Source of the DNA: Cristatella mucedo
Lineage: Eukaryota; Bryozoa; Phylactolaemata; Cristatellidae
NCBI GenBank assembly: GCA_009760855.2
Contig: WPIO01000006.1
Location: forward strand, 10,279,501 to 10,343,500
DNA: 64,000 bases
Reading direction: 5' to 3'
Part shown: positions 12,285-23,553 of the stretch, one piece after another
Numbering within the stretch: the first letter of the stretch is position 1
Layout: every line of letters begins with the position of its first letter
Position numbers and translations under genes: made by a program
Notes under the pieces: generated by a model
The model's input: the letters and a program-made list of their open reading frames with translations, nothing else
Told to the model about the DNA's origin: nothing
Databases searched by the model: none

Positions 12285-13184
12285 CTCTCAAAATTGGCTC
12301 TGCCAAGGAAAACGCTCAAAATTGGCTCTGCCAGCATATCCCCTGTTGAATCAGCTCAAAATCTAGGTGTCATTTTCCAAAGTGACCTCTCGTTAGACGA
12401 CCACATCAGCTCCACAAATAAAGTCTGCCTACTCTCAGCTACACAACCTTGCTAAAATTCGGGCTTGATTAGATAAGGATATCACATCTAAGTTTGTCCA
12501 TGCATTTGTGACATCCTGTCTTGACTTCTGTAACTCACTGCTTGCTGGTCTACCGGCATGTGTAATCAGGCGATTAAGCTGGTGCAAAACTCCAAAGCCA
12601 GGGTGGTCTGTCGTGAGCCTCGCAGTTGCCACATCACACCACTTCTCGCCGTCCTGCACTGGCTATCAGTCAAGCAACGGATCGACTTCAAGGTTTTGTC
12701 ACTCACTTTTAGGTCACTTCATCTTTGGCTCCAGCCTATCTCTCAGATGTACTCCCCCACCAGGCCAAGCATCGTACCACTCACTTTTCGGAATCCAACA
12801 GTTTACCAATACCTCGTACAAACCTCAAATCTTTTGGAGACCGTGCATTTAGTTCGTATGCTCCCAAAGCCTGGAACTCCCTAGCGTCACAACATCCCCT
12901 GACTTGACTACATTTAAAAAGAACAAAAACACATTAGGACAGCATTTAGAGGGTCCCTGTGATTCGTCCTTCATGTGCTTATGCGTGCTGACCCTGTGTA
13001 TGCTGCCACTAACCACACTTGCATGCTGACCCTGTGCATGTCACCCATAACTATGTTATTCATGTTGTCTATCAAGCATGATATTACTCACCATTCAATC
13101 GCGTTTCCCTTTGCAGCAAATGTAAAGCGCCCAGAAGGAGATTGAGTTCTCTGAGGGCGCTTTATCAAGTGCATTATTATTATT
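12285..13184 (+). mobile_element. L2/CR1-type LINE, 3' part (family 1)
   Basis: Frameshifted reverse-transcriptase C-terminal sequence: [17 protein letters not shown], then HITPLLAVLHWLSVKQRIDF, then LSDVL/PTRPSIVPLTFR and AFSSYAPKAWNSLA, the hallmark order of the L2/CR1/Rex clade. It ends with the 3' hairpin AAGCGCCCAGAAGGAGATTG..CTCTGAGGGCGCTTTATCAAG and (ATT)n. It is 5' truncated and inactive. Confidence 0.9.
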
Positions 13185-13730
13185 AGGACGGCTCGCTATC
13201 AAGTTCATTGTCGATCCTTAGGAATAAAGGTAATAATAATACAGTATGTGTACAAAGTGCTCAAAGAGAAAGAAATCTCTTTTCTAGGCATTTAGAACAG
13301 CTGGAGAGAAATCATGTCAATTGGTCAGTGATAGCGCGTGCAATTTCAACACACCCTACGAGGGACAATTAACACGGACTAACGGCAAATGCTGCGGCGG
13401 TGGGTTTTACCTTCTTTTTAAGACCAAGTCAAAAGTCACACCTCGATAGCAGTCGGCTGTGAGTTCCACGCTTTGGGCTGCATATTTGGGCGCTGAAGTC
13501 GTTGTCTCCAGAGGATCTAAGGATTTTTAGAGACATTAAAGCTAAGGAACTTAAGTGAGAAGAGCCGGGCGGGAGGGGGGGGCGGTGGCGGGGCGGGTGG
13601 CCCTACGATGGGAAGCCTAATTAGAAGATATCTTAGATAATAAACACAGAGCAAAGGTAATGAAAGGACCATATAGAGAGTGACAGAACCTGCTAGTCAA
13701 TGTGTTGCTAGAGAATCTGCCACTACTGGC

Positions 13731-14215
13731 CAATAAGAAATGTAAGGTATCTCCGTCTGTAACTCCACAAAGCCATAAAGACCAAGTGGGTGTTAACGCA
13801 GGAGAGTTTTGCATAGCGCACTCACAGCCTAAGCGGCTTTCGGTACACATTCGGTAGCCAACAGACTTCGTCTCATGCAACAAAGAGAAAGTGGGAAGCA
13901 TAGCAGAGTCGGGAGAGCAGTTGAAGTAGTGAGTGGCATGGAAGTAGCAGCTCAGGACCGCTGAAAAGGATGAGCCATAGTCGGCAGCATTAGAGTAGTT
14001 GTCGTTTGCTTAATAATTGTGGAAGCGAGTTCCACAGTCTAGGACCTGCAGAGCTAAAGCTTCTGTCGCCAACGGTCTTTAAGCGGAAAAATGGTACAGC
14101 TAATTTATTTTCTATACAGGACCTGAGGGCACGAGGAGAAAACGTGTAATGTGGCAGTTTTTTACATTCATGGTAATTAGACCTAGCTGCCGAGTTTTGC
14201 ACCAAACTTTACCGT
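13731..14215 (-). mobile_element. LINE 3' end, family 2
   Basis: The minus strand encodes AVPFFRLKTVGDRSFSSAGP then RLWNSLPQ, the C-terminal RT-ORF signature, followed by a 3' UTR that ends TTTGTGGAGTTACAGACGG then AGATACCTTACATTTC. The same UTR recurs at 17.0, 30.4, 38.0 and 59 kb. Confidence 0.88.
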
Positions 14216-15026
14216 CTTTGTGAACATACAGGAAGTCCGGGAAGTTGAAATTTACATAAGTGTGAACCGGGTATGACTGAGAGACAAACTACGCTGTAGT
14301 AGCCCTACCTGAGGAAGTTCGAATGTTCACAATGTTACCTAGCTGGCAGTAGCCAGTCTTGATTGTGGAGCTGACGTGATAATCCAGTGACAGGTCACGA
14401 GGACAGCTGAATTCTGTGCAGAGACCACAGACAATATACTGACTGAGCCCATTTTAAAGGTCATGCTTTCCATATTCTGGCTGACATTTTGTAGTTACTA
14501 GTATAAGAAAGAAAAAATATTCATCGATTTGTCATCGATGCGTTTTTCGTTGCCAATGTTGTAATGCATGAAAGGTTTTCCGTAAATGTTAAGGTTGGTT
14601 TTATCGACACTCAATTTGAGAAAGTTTGCGGTCTTTCAAGCGTGAATATCAGCAATACGTGCTACAAGGAAGTTGGGAATATTTGAGATGCTAGAGAAAG
14701 ACCAAAATATCAAAGAATAGGTACAGCGTATGTGTATCATCTGGAGAAAAAATGAAAGGCTAGAATGTGCTTGGCGATTGCATCTGCAAGAGTGAGAATA
14801 CTCATTGTGAGAAAAAATGTGGACCCAGCACAGATCCATAGTGTACCGCATACTTAAAAGACACCTCGGTTATCGGGAGTTTAGAGGATAAATAACAATC
14901 CGGATGTTATGAGATCAGCTTCTATGCATTTTGAGTTCAAAGCATATGCTAAGGTTCGCACGAAGGAAATCAATGTAATAAACGTAAGCCTCAATCACCT
15001 GATCCTCATCATGTGCTTGGTATATA
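14216..15026. other. Intergenic, probable decayed LINE, unassigned
   Basis: It continues upstream of the 13.7-14.2 kb LINE in the same (minus) sense. It is likely older RT or linker sequence of that element, but the frame is too broken to show motifs. Confidence 0.35.
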
Positions 15027-15043
15027 CACACACACATACAGAG

Positions 15044-15123
<80 letters not shown>
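15027..15123. repeat. (CA)n microsatellite
   Basis: Almost pure CA, followed by a short TA tract to about 15,138. Confidence 0.98.
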
Positions 15124-15137
<14 letters not shown>

Positions 15138-15138
<1 letters not shown>

Positions 15139-15306
15139 CTAGCTGATTTAAAAGCCTCCTTTGTATAGCGACAAAGGAGCCTTTACGGTTATCGCCACCG
15201 CTTACATCAGCAATAAAGGATCTCCCACCGCAGGATTCGAACCGATGACATCGGGACCGAGGTCGTGATAAGCAACCGCCTTACCTAATGTGCCGTCACG
15301 GCTCAC
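15138..15306 (-). mobile_element. tRNA-derived SINE, family B, best copy
   Basis: Read on the minus strand: GTGAGCCGTGACGGCACATT, an A-box-like GTAAGGCGG, a B box GGTTCGAATCC, then AAGCGGTGGCGATAACC and a near-perfect hairpin built from AAAGGCTCCTTTGT and ACAAAGGAGGCTTTT, ending TAAATCAGCTAG and TA repeats. It has no intact tRNA cloverleaf. Confidence 0.85.
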
Positions 15307-15498
15307 CACGTACATACACGTGCGCGCACACAGCACACACGCATATTCGGACATAGGAGTACATATACAAGTATAAATAAATAAATAAATATATATATAT
15401 ATAATATTATTAGAAGCTGTACATTACTGAACATTGTTTGCCTATGTAACTCAAACATTCTTATGTCTGAAGTTGTAGTTTAGAGTAGCCTGATGCAA

Positions 15499-16305
15499 TA
15501 CAGGTGCAGGCCGTAGCGGAGCCAGGATTTTTACGGTCCGCCGCGGCAAGTGCGAAGCGGTCCTACCTACCATGAATGAAAGAATGAACCTTATAATTAA
15601 GCTAAATGGATCTCCGTAATCATGGGATCTCGGACTCTCGAGTTGCTTACTTTCGGTCCGGACCCTGAAGTCGGACCATCCCGCAGCAAAGCCAGATTCG
15701 AGCTGCTAGCAGAGCAGCCACAGGAACACAACTTCGCAGGTTAAGTAAACTTGGATTTTTGTCGCAGTAGCTTTGATATAGCGTTCTTTTGAAGCGTAGT
15801 CTCACGCTGGAGCAATTGAAGCTGCAATTCCATACTTGTCTGGTCTCCTTACTTTATTCTTTAACCTTGAACTACGACACGGTTTTTTAAAATCCTCCCG
15901 ACTCAACTCTTGGCGGCCAGGCTTAGGTGCATCCATCTTGTTAAATCGCTTTAAACCATTGGCTGATAGTATTCTTAAGCTTTCTTACCACCCTAGCCCG
16001 CTGGTTGATGTAGCTTATTAGTCGGCCCACTCGCTAGTTTGTGTCGTCTGTCCACTTGCTGGCTTCTAGTTATTCTTGCTCCTAAGTAGGTCTCACTATC
16101 GCATTGACCGTATCGCTCGCTTCGACCTAACTAATTGGTCTCAGCTGATCTTTTTGACCTGATTCGCACCCGGAGATGCTCCAGGCGCCCTAGTTAGAAC
16201 CAACTGAGGTCAAGTGCCCACGATCACGGTATTATGGTTGTCGGTGAGATTTGCTGCTTTGCAGACTTCCGCTGCACCCCCTGGCTCCGCCATTTGATGC
16301 AGGCA
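15499..16305. mobile_element. Possible hAT-like DNA transposon remnant
   Basis: The left end reads CAGGTGCAGGCCGTAGCGGA then GCCAGGATTTTT. The reverse complement of the right end reads CCTGCATCAAATGGCGGAGC then CAGGGGGTGCAG. Both carry GCGGAGCCAGG, a sequence typical of hAT-type terminal repeats, in inverted orientation about 800 bp apart. No transposase frame remains and target-site duplication was not confirmed. Confidence 0.35.
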
Positions 16306-16320
16306 TAGGCAGTATATCCA

Positions 16321-16394
16321 TACACACACGCACACACACACACACACACACACGCACGCACGCGCGCACACGCACACACACACACACACACGTT
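16321..16394. repeat. CA/CG-type simple repeat
   Basis: A CACACG/CACGCG-interrupted CA tract. Confidence 0.9.
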
Positions 16395-16434
16395 CGCGCG
16401 CACAATTAAATAAATAAATATATACATATACATA

Positions 16435-16571
<137 letters not shown>

Positions 16572-17024
16572 TTTTTGTTGGTTACGGTCGCGGGGCATAG
16601 GAACAGAGCGTGGCCCAGCCCGGTTCCCGCTGTGTGAGGGGAGGCCATACCCTCACGCCCCCCTAGTTCTGCCATTGAACTGGATCGGAGCAGCTCCATA
16701 ATCACCGTTCGACACGTCATTCCTAAAGGTGCTTTATTGGATCTATATCCAGTTTTCTGCTGGGAAGATACTTGAATTATGCAGTCTGAAAAAAATTAAG
16801 CACTACGCTTTGCTATGGGGTTCAATCTTGACCATAAGGAGAGGGGGGACCAAGTAGAGGATTTTCTTCGAAGTCTGCTCAGAAGCGCTCTTTTTCCCCT
16901 CTAAGACGCATTTTTTTTATTCCAATTTATTCATATCGCATATGTTTTTATTCTATTTTAACCGTACACTCGCCAATTGTTTTAACCTGTGAATACGGAC
17001 GAGCATTTAGAAGTCTCTTTAGAT

Positions 17025-17357
17025 GCACTTTTAAATGCTCTTTAGCTCTGCAGGTCCTAGACTGTTGAACTCGCTTCCACAATTCGTACGCAACGGCAAC
17101 TGCTCTCCAGCTGCCGGCTCATCCTTTTCAGTGGTCCTGAGCTGCTACTTCCGTGCCACTCACTACTTCAACTGCTCTCCTGACTCTGCTATGCTTCCCA
17201 CTTTCTCTTTGTTGCGTGAGATGAAGTCTGTTTGCTACCGAATGCGTACCGAAAGCCGCTTAGGCTGTGATTTCGCTATACAAAACTCTCCTGCCTAACA
17301 CCCACATAGTCTTTATGGCTTTGTGGAGTTACAGACGGAGATACATTACATTACTAA
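17025..17357 (+). mobile_element. LINE 3' end, family 2
   Basis: FSSAGPRLLNSLPQFVRNGN followed by the family 2 3' UTR ending TTTGTGGAGTTACAGACGG then AGATACATTACATTACT. It is near-identical over about 300 bp to 38,040-38,357, so both copies are fairly young. Confidence 0.9.
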
Positions 17358-18785
17358 AAATAAATCGACACCAATCGGAGAGCCACCGTCGAGGCTGCAA
17401 GGACCGAAGGACACTGCCTCGAGCATGAATCTATTTAAACGTGTCTAAAAAGAAATACTTACGTAACGACTCTAAAAGCATGTTCCCTCTTAAAAATGTA
17501 GCCAATCTGAAACTGGCTTTGAACATGCGCGCGGAAGTTGCGCTGCTTTAGCTGCCTTTCAAGCCGATCTAGAAGAAAAAATATTGGTTGCTCTTTCTGA
17601 AGAAACGCAGTGAATGTGCAATGCTAGCAGGCTTCTAAAAGTGACATGCACACAGCTTACATTCAGGAATTCTATTTACTACACTTCTAAGCCTGGCAGC
17701 TCCCCTAAAATCATGGCGATTGCCCTGGTGGGTTGGCCTCGCTTTCGTGGGATTGAGAGTTTTTTAAAGGCTCGACCGACGCCGCTCAATTGGCCTCGGC
17801 TGCGCGGGCCCGCGCTAGAACGGGTCTAGGGCCGGGTGGTCCCTCTGGAGACAGATCGGGAGACGATGCGTGCCGAAAGCGCACCTCCCTGTAGGACCTA
17901 CTAGCCTCTATTGAGAAAAAATTCTTTTATCTTTTTCTGCAGAGAAAATTCTGATCTTTTTCTGAAAGTAGACATCAATTGTACCCTTAGAAGGAGCGCA
18001 TATAAAATAAAATGGTGCACCCTAATTTGACAAAGTCTGAATGTCGTCAGCGGAAGAGCGCAGCCGCCGCTCGGATGCCTTTCTAGATGCCGACTAAAAA
18101 GAGACTGGCACTTTTATTCACTCGCATTTATTTGTTATTATTTATTTATCTATTTATTTATTTATTCACTCGCACTCGCATTTATTGCTTGAAGCTGCGC
18201 ACTGAAGACTAGCCCCCCCCCGCTAGGCTTAAATAGCCCCGAATAAAAATATTGGCAGCCTCGCAACTGGAGAATTTGCCCCAAGGTACTAACTCATGCC
18301 ACCAGGAGAGGTTGGTCCCCTTACAAAGTATTTCCCATTTTGGGAGAACCCGACGCTTCGCTCAGAAGAGGTCCATCCAGAACCCACGTAAAAAGTAAAT
18401 GCGCCCCGCTTTTGGAAGAGTCAAAGGTTGAACACTCTCTAGATCTGTCTTCAAAAGAATGTGACAACTAAAGACTTGAGCGATTACCCCATTGAAGTAC
18501 CGGGATAGCCTCTCTGTTAGCTAACCTTGAGAATGCCTGCCGAATACCGGTGCGCTAACATCATTTTTAGCCCAATCCAAGAAAAAGTTTGCATTAGATT
18601 ATCGCTCGAAAGACGCGTTGAATCGGCGCTCAGACTCTCGCCTCCCGACTTGCCTCCAGCGCTGGTCCTCTCAGAGTCCGGTAGCCCCTCCCCGAGAAGC
18701 CCAGCGGCCTTCGAGAAAGAGGCCTCTTCCAAATGGCGGCTACGGGGGTGGTTAGGCGAGGAGAGGGGGGGCTAGAACGGCTGTA

Positions 18786-18789
<4 letters not shown>
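17358..18789. other. Intergenic, no gene recognised
   Basis: It contains TTTA-type simple repeats near 18,130-18,185 and GC-rich patches at 17,730-17,840 and 18,610-18,770. No splice-supported frame. Confidence 0.4.
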
Positions 18790-18845
<56 letters not shown>

Positions 18846-18862
18846 ATATATATATGTATATA
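18790..18862. repeat. (TA)n microsatellite
   Basis: Near-pure TA dinucleotide array. Confidence 0.98.
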
Positions 18863-19271
18863 GCTGTAGCCCAAAAGTGTTGGGAAGCGCGGAATTCCAA
18901 TGTTTTTCACCCCTTCAAGATGCAAATTTGGGTCTCTAGTACCGGGAATGCCGGTGCTCCGTTATAGACGCCGGAAGAAAGAACCCCAGACGAAGCATCC
19001 GTAATCACTTGCATGCGACTAGCAATCTTGTGCGGAACTCGTCGCCTTTCCTTTGCTCGCGTACAGCCGGCAATCGTCGTTCTCGAAGGTTGGAAATACT
19101 ATACTCGCCCAGCCGACGACGCTCTCGAAGTTGTCGTACTCGCTGCGACCCACAGTGAGTTCCTAATTTCGATGCCTGACTACGACAGCGCGCTACAAGC
19201 TGTAACGCCGACGCCAGGTGCAAGAGGCGAGGCCGCGCCGCTACGCCAACTCCCGACTGCCGGTTCGGTGC

Positions 19272-19274
<3 letters not shown>
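18863..19274. other. GC-rich spacer between microsatellites
   Basis: A CpG-rich stretch with an 87-codon plus-strand frame (19,013-19,276) that runs up to the GA tract. No family is recognised, no splice signal supports it, and it ends just after entering the repeat. Confidence 0.25.

Positions 19275-19359
<85 letters not shown>
19275..19359. repeat. (GA)n microsatellite
   Basis: An 85-bp pure GA tract. Confidence 0.98.
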
Positions 19360-19361
<2 letters not shown>

Positions 19362-22304
19362 CGACGCAATCGGCAGGTCGCCTCGTTCAATTCGTTATGG
19401 CGCTCAGTCCTACTTACCATGATCGAGGGATCCAGGCATGTCCAGTTTGGTCTCGCCGCCCCCTATACATTCCCCGCAAGCACTCGCCGCGACCAACGCA
19501 CGGACCTCGTCCTATATACAGGGCACTACGCGTATGGAGGAAAATGCTATCCTTGTATTTCACGCACTTCCACGCAGACGTCACCTGCGCAGACTAGGGC
19601 TCAACGAATCCGGTCCGCGCCCCCAGTGGCTCCGCCTAGAAATGCCCCGAACGCCGCTCTACCAAAGGCCGCCCTCCCCCGGGAGAACGTTCCGCGTCCA
19701 CGCACAAGATCACGTTCGACGTCCGCCTCTCGAGCCAGGCCCCCGACCCCCCACGGAACTTGTGCTGTTCGTTGCCACTAGGTGGCGCGGAAGCTCAAAC
19801 CCGGCAGGTCGCTTGCGAGCCGTCTCGCTGTTCGGACAGTCCTGAATAGTTACGGGAAAATGTCGCCTCCTGCTGGCTAAAGTAAATGAAAGCGCAGTTC
19901 ACTCGCAGGGCCGGCTGCCGTGAGCCTTTCCAGGCGGATGCGTTATTAATCTAGCACTGCATCCTACACTGCGCCTGTCCACTGCCGTCGCTTCTATGGG
20001 AAGCAGCAGTAGCGTCGGCCTTCCGGTACCTTCAAAGTCGCTCTTTGTTCATAAAACCGCTCGTGCGCCAGCACGCCCGCCTTCCTCCCGAAGGCTGGCC
20101 GCTGCCGAGCTCTCTCTCAGCTCAGCAGGTTTTCTTCTCACAATCTTTCCCCTGTAGCGATAGGCTACACATGTGACCTTCCACTCTTTTAGCTGTCGTC
20201 TTCAGCAGGACACGGTCTCCGCAGTCTCAGTCAGGCGGACGGGGCAAATCGGGAGCAGTTGGACTTGGAATTCGTGCCAGAGTACCTTTTTTAACGGTTA
20301 AACCGGACACTACGTTCGCTCATGCCAAGTATTCCAGCCGTCATCCCATTACTTAAAGCTTCGTTTTCAAAATCCATTATCAGTATTGCCGTGCGTAGAC
20401 TTTGGCACAATGCAGGTGCTTCAACTTACGGAGTGGGCGCAGAAAAGGAAGTGAACAATCAGTAAGTCATAGGCACCATATTAATTTACGGTACGTGTAT
20501 GCCATGAAATGGTCAATTTTTCACAATCCCAATTCCTGACTTCAGAGAAAACTGCTTCTATGCTGCCAGGAGGTAAGATCCACCATTTCTATTGCAAAGC
20601 ATCCTACCTGTGGGTAGCTAAGCTGTTTTGAACTGATTAAAAAAAGATTACGAATTCAGCACCTTAATGGGGGTGGTTAACAATACAGGCCGTGAGTCCT
20701 AGATAACAATTAATGTGTACGTATTTCATGTATTAGATACCTGTATATACATAAACCTAATAAATCATGCATTCGGATTTTTGCATACGTGCCTCGGACT
20801 TGCGGATATTCTGGTGTCTTTGAAGCCCTACTTTCCGTATTCTCTTTCCAGTGTAATGAGAGTCCCGGTTGTACATACTTCATGGAGTATACCTTGAATG
20901 CGTGGCTTGAATGCTCAGCTGGAAAGTGATCGTGCTCAGTAAACAGCAGCTAGTATATACCTCTCAAGCCTCCGATGCTCAATTTATATATGTATAGCAT
21001 GCGAACTTCACTTTATAGACAATGGAACAGGAAGTGGCCAACCAGTTAAAACTCTTATATCAATAACTTGAAGCCTAGCAAGTCGCAGTCAGGTTTTGGA
21101 GCCTCTTCGCTAGTTCTTTAAACAGCTTGTGATACAAGCGATCAACAAATCTTCGAATGCCTGTCGTCTCGCCAAGTCACCACATGCACTGCGTTACAGT
21201 GGTTTAGGTCCTACCCCAGTGGGATATAATTCTAAGAGTTTATCTAGATGGAAACTTGTCATCAATGGAGCCCTTGAAGTATGGGGCACCCTGGGTGGAG
21301 GGAGGTACGTTACAGGTCCACATTTACAATTTATACTCTCCTTCGTGCAAATGTTATCGTCACGCTCAAGCTTTACTTTTATTTTCTTGCAGGTAAAACT
21401 CAGCTGTACCTATGGTTTGATCCCTCTTGGCTTCTAGAAAGTCGATCTCTCTTAATTCCCACATGGATTGCCGACATTAGCTCATTTTAACAGCAAAGCT
21501 TTAAGCTATCGATTACTTACGACTGCCTCGAGTGTTTTAATCAATCGATCATCTGACTCCAATGGGAGCTTGCCGAGGAAGCAGAGGGGTCGCTTGTAGG
21601 GGCCACTCCGGTCGTCCCGTGAAAATGGCGCCCTGTTACTCATCATTCAAGATCGAAATGGCAATGAACCGCAAGATAGCGACACATCCGCGATGCAGTA
21701 CTGCACCCATCCTCTTGACAGCCGTTTTCCTTTCCAGCAACTGGTACAATTGGCTATTTCAACATTAAGCTACTCAAAAGGCTCCTTTTTGTGACAAACT
21801 ACCAAGGTTGGCTCTGTTTAGTGATAATCCATTAAGGCAACCTACCAGATATGCTACTAATGCATGCTCTGCACAAGCCTGAAAAAATGCAAGCTATACT
21901 GCCCACATTCAGACGTAAACCATGCCAGGCCGAGCAACTGCAGAAACACGAGTCTGTGTGCGCTCGCAAAATGAAAAACAAACTATTTGTCGATGATTAA
22001 TTGTATATTTTTTGAAAATATCAAAAACTATCAACCAGTCAGCTTATCTTGCAGATAAAGTTCATCTGCTGTAAGTGAGTAGTTAGTTGGACTCCACAAG
22101 TGACTGCTGAAGACTGCAGATTCCAAGAGTCAGCTATTCTCCACCCGAAAACTGGCACTCTTATCTTTCGCCACGGTCTTGTTGGATAGAGCAAATTGAG
22201 GAGTGGCACATTGATGGGAATCTAACAGCGATGACATGATAAAGTCACAGCATGAAAATTATCACCGGAAGTGCTGCTGATAATTACTTTAATGGTTGAT
22301 ATAG

Positions 22305-22309
<5 letters not shown>
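19360..22309. other. GC-rich then ordinary intergenic sequence, no gene recognised
   Basis: 19.4-20.1 kb is CpG-rich with mutually overlapping open frames (e.g. 187 codons that start inside the GA repeat). 20.1-22.3 kb is ordinary sequence with no supported exon. Confidence 0.35.

Positions 22310-22336
<27 letters not shown>
22310..22336. repeat. (TA)n microsatellite
   Basis: Short pure TA array. Confidence 0.95.
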
Positions 22337-22337
<1 letters not shown>

Positions 22338-23478
22338 CTGGCAGGGCTGGCACTTTCCTATCTTGAGACCAGTGTTAATGCAACTGGGCCAACACCGGCA
22401 GCCAAGTCAGCTGCGGGTCAAGGTCTTGCCTCGGTACGGCTTTAGTCTTGCCGAGTCGGTTAGCCCGTGGCTGCCAGTCAAAAACGAAAGGCATCGAGTG
22501 GAAGGGGCAAAATGACTAGGTCCTGCTGTGATAGACTTGCAATGCAGCAAGTTGAAGAGATGGAGTATAGTTAAACCTAGCGAAATTGAGCAAAGCCTCA
22601 GACTGAGAGAGCACGTTCAGGCTCCCACTTACCGTACCCATACCATTATTTACTGTCCCTGAACAAGGGCGTTGGCCGGTAGAATGAGTGTACGCCAGGC
22701 AGCTTACAGCACATTTGACTGGCACTTCGACAAGCACTGAGAAGTGCTTGCAATGAGTATTCCAGTCTGCTGCTAGCGGTAAGTCTCACAGGCCAGATCG
22801 AGGCATCAATGTATCGACACAGTCTTGGATGTTCACACCAGCATTCCTAGCTCCACCAACGGCAGCCTCAAGTAGCTTGGTCGAGTCGCTGGTTACCAGG
22901 TATAAAATGTACTAAAATGTGGCATAACAGCAAGCTGTGGCTAGCCATCGTAGCAGCAAGCGCAACGAAAGCAAGCAGCGAGGGTAGGCTGCTTGAGAGC
23001 TCCTGACTACAGCTCACAATGAGCTTAACAGGGACAACAACAAGAACAACAACGACAAGCCAAGCGTAAGTATACTAATCAGCACAGCTGCAATAAGCCA
23101 CAACGAGCAGTTAAGCTGTGATTACTAGCTCCGGCTGCACCCAGTGGCTCAGCATATTTGTGCAGGGTGAACACACGTGGCAACATGCCAGCATATCTTT
23201 CAAAGGCTATGTAAAGAGCGGCTTTTTTAAAGGAGCAGTACACGAGAATGCACGGATCGTCCCGCTGCTGCAATCCCAACCCCAGGCTCCAGCTCGAACT
23301 AATAGCAGACCAACGAAACTAGAGAAGATATGAAATGCAGATTCAGATATGCATCGCACATGTCGGAAGCACAGTCACGTGTCCGTAGAGGCTGCATCCA
23401 CAAGTAGACTAGTGACAAAAACAGCGAGCCACAGCTTGAACAGCAAGCATCAGGCACACACAGCAAAGCACTCGAAGC
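22337..23478 (-). other. Downstream flank / 3' UTR of ZFC3H1
   Basis: It immediately follows the ZFC3H1 stop codon on the minus strand and should contain its 3' UTR. No AATAAA was found by eye. No other gene is recognised. Confidence 0.5.
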
Positions 23479-23553
23479 TTAAGGTATTACATCCTTCCAT
23501 ATGGCGACCGAGTACGGCAGCAGACGAGTGGCTTTCTGTAACAGCTGCAAAGC
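23479..23553 (-). CDS. ZFC3H1: ZFC3H1 exon 28: terminal exon with stop codon
   Basis: 75 bp from acceptor GTCGTTGTAG to a TAA at 23,481-23,479. It encodes [19 protein letters not shown] then KDVIP-stop, matching human LYQRALQKLPLCASLWKDQLLF near the human C-terminus. No clear AATAAA is visible in the next few hundred bases. An ATTAAA on the minus strand near 22,270 is a distant candidate. Confidence 0.93.
   Translation of the reverse strand, partial: ALQLLQKATRLLPYSVAIWKDVIP

Noticed and set aside
19218-19781. 187-codon ORF starting with an Arg-Glu repeat
   Set aside because: It runs out of the GA tract into GC-rich DNA; other frames are equally open and no motif is present.
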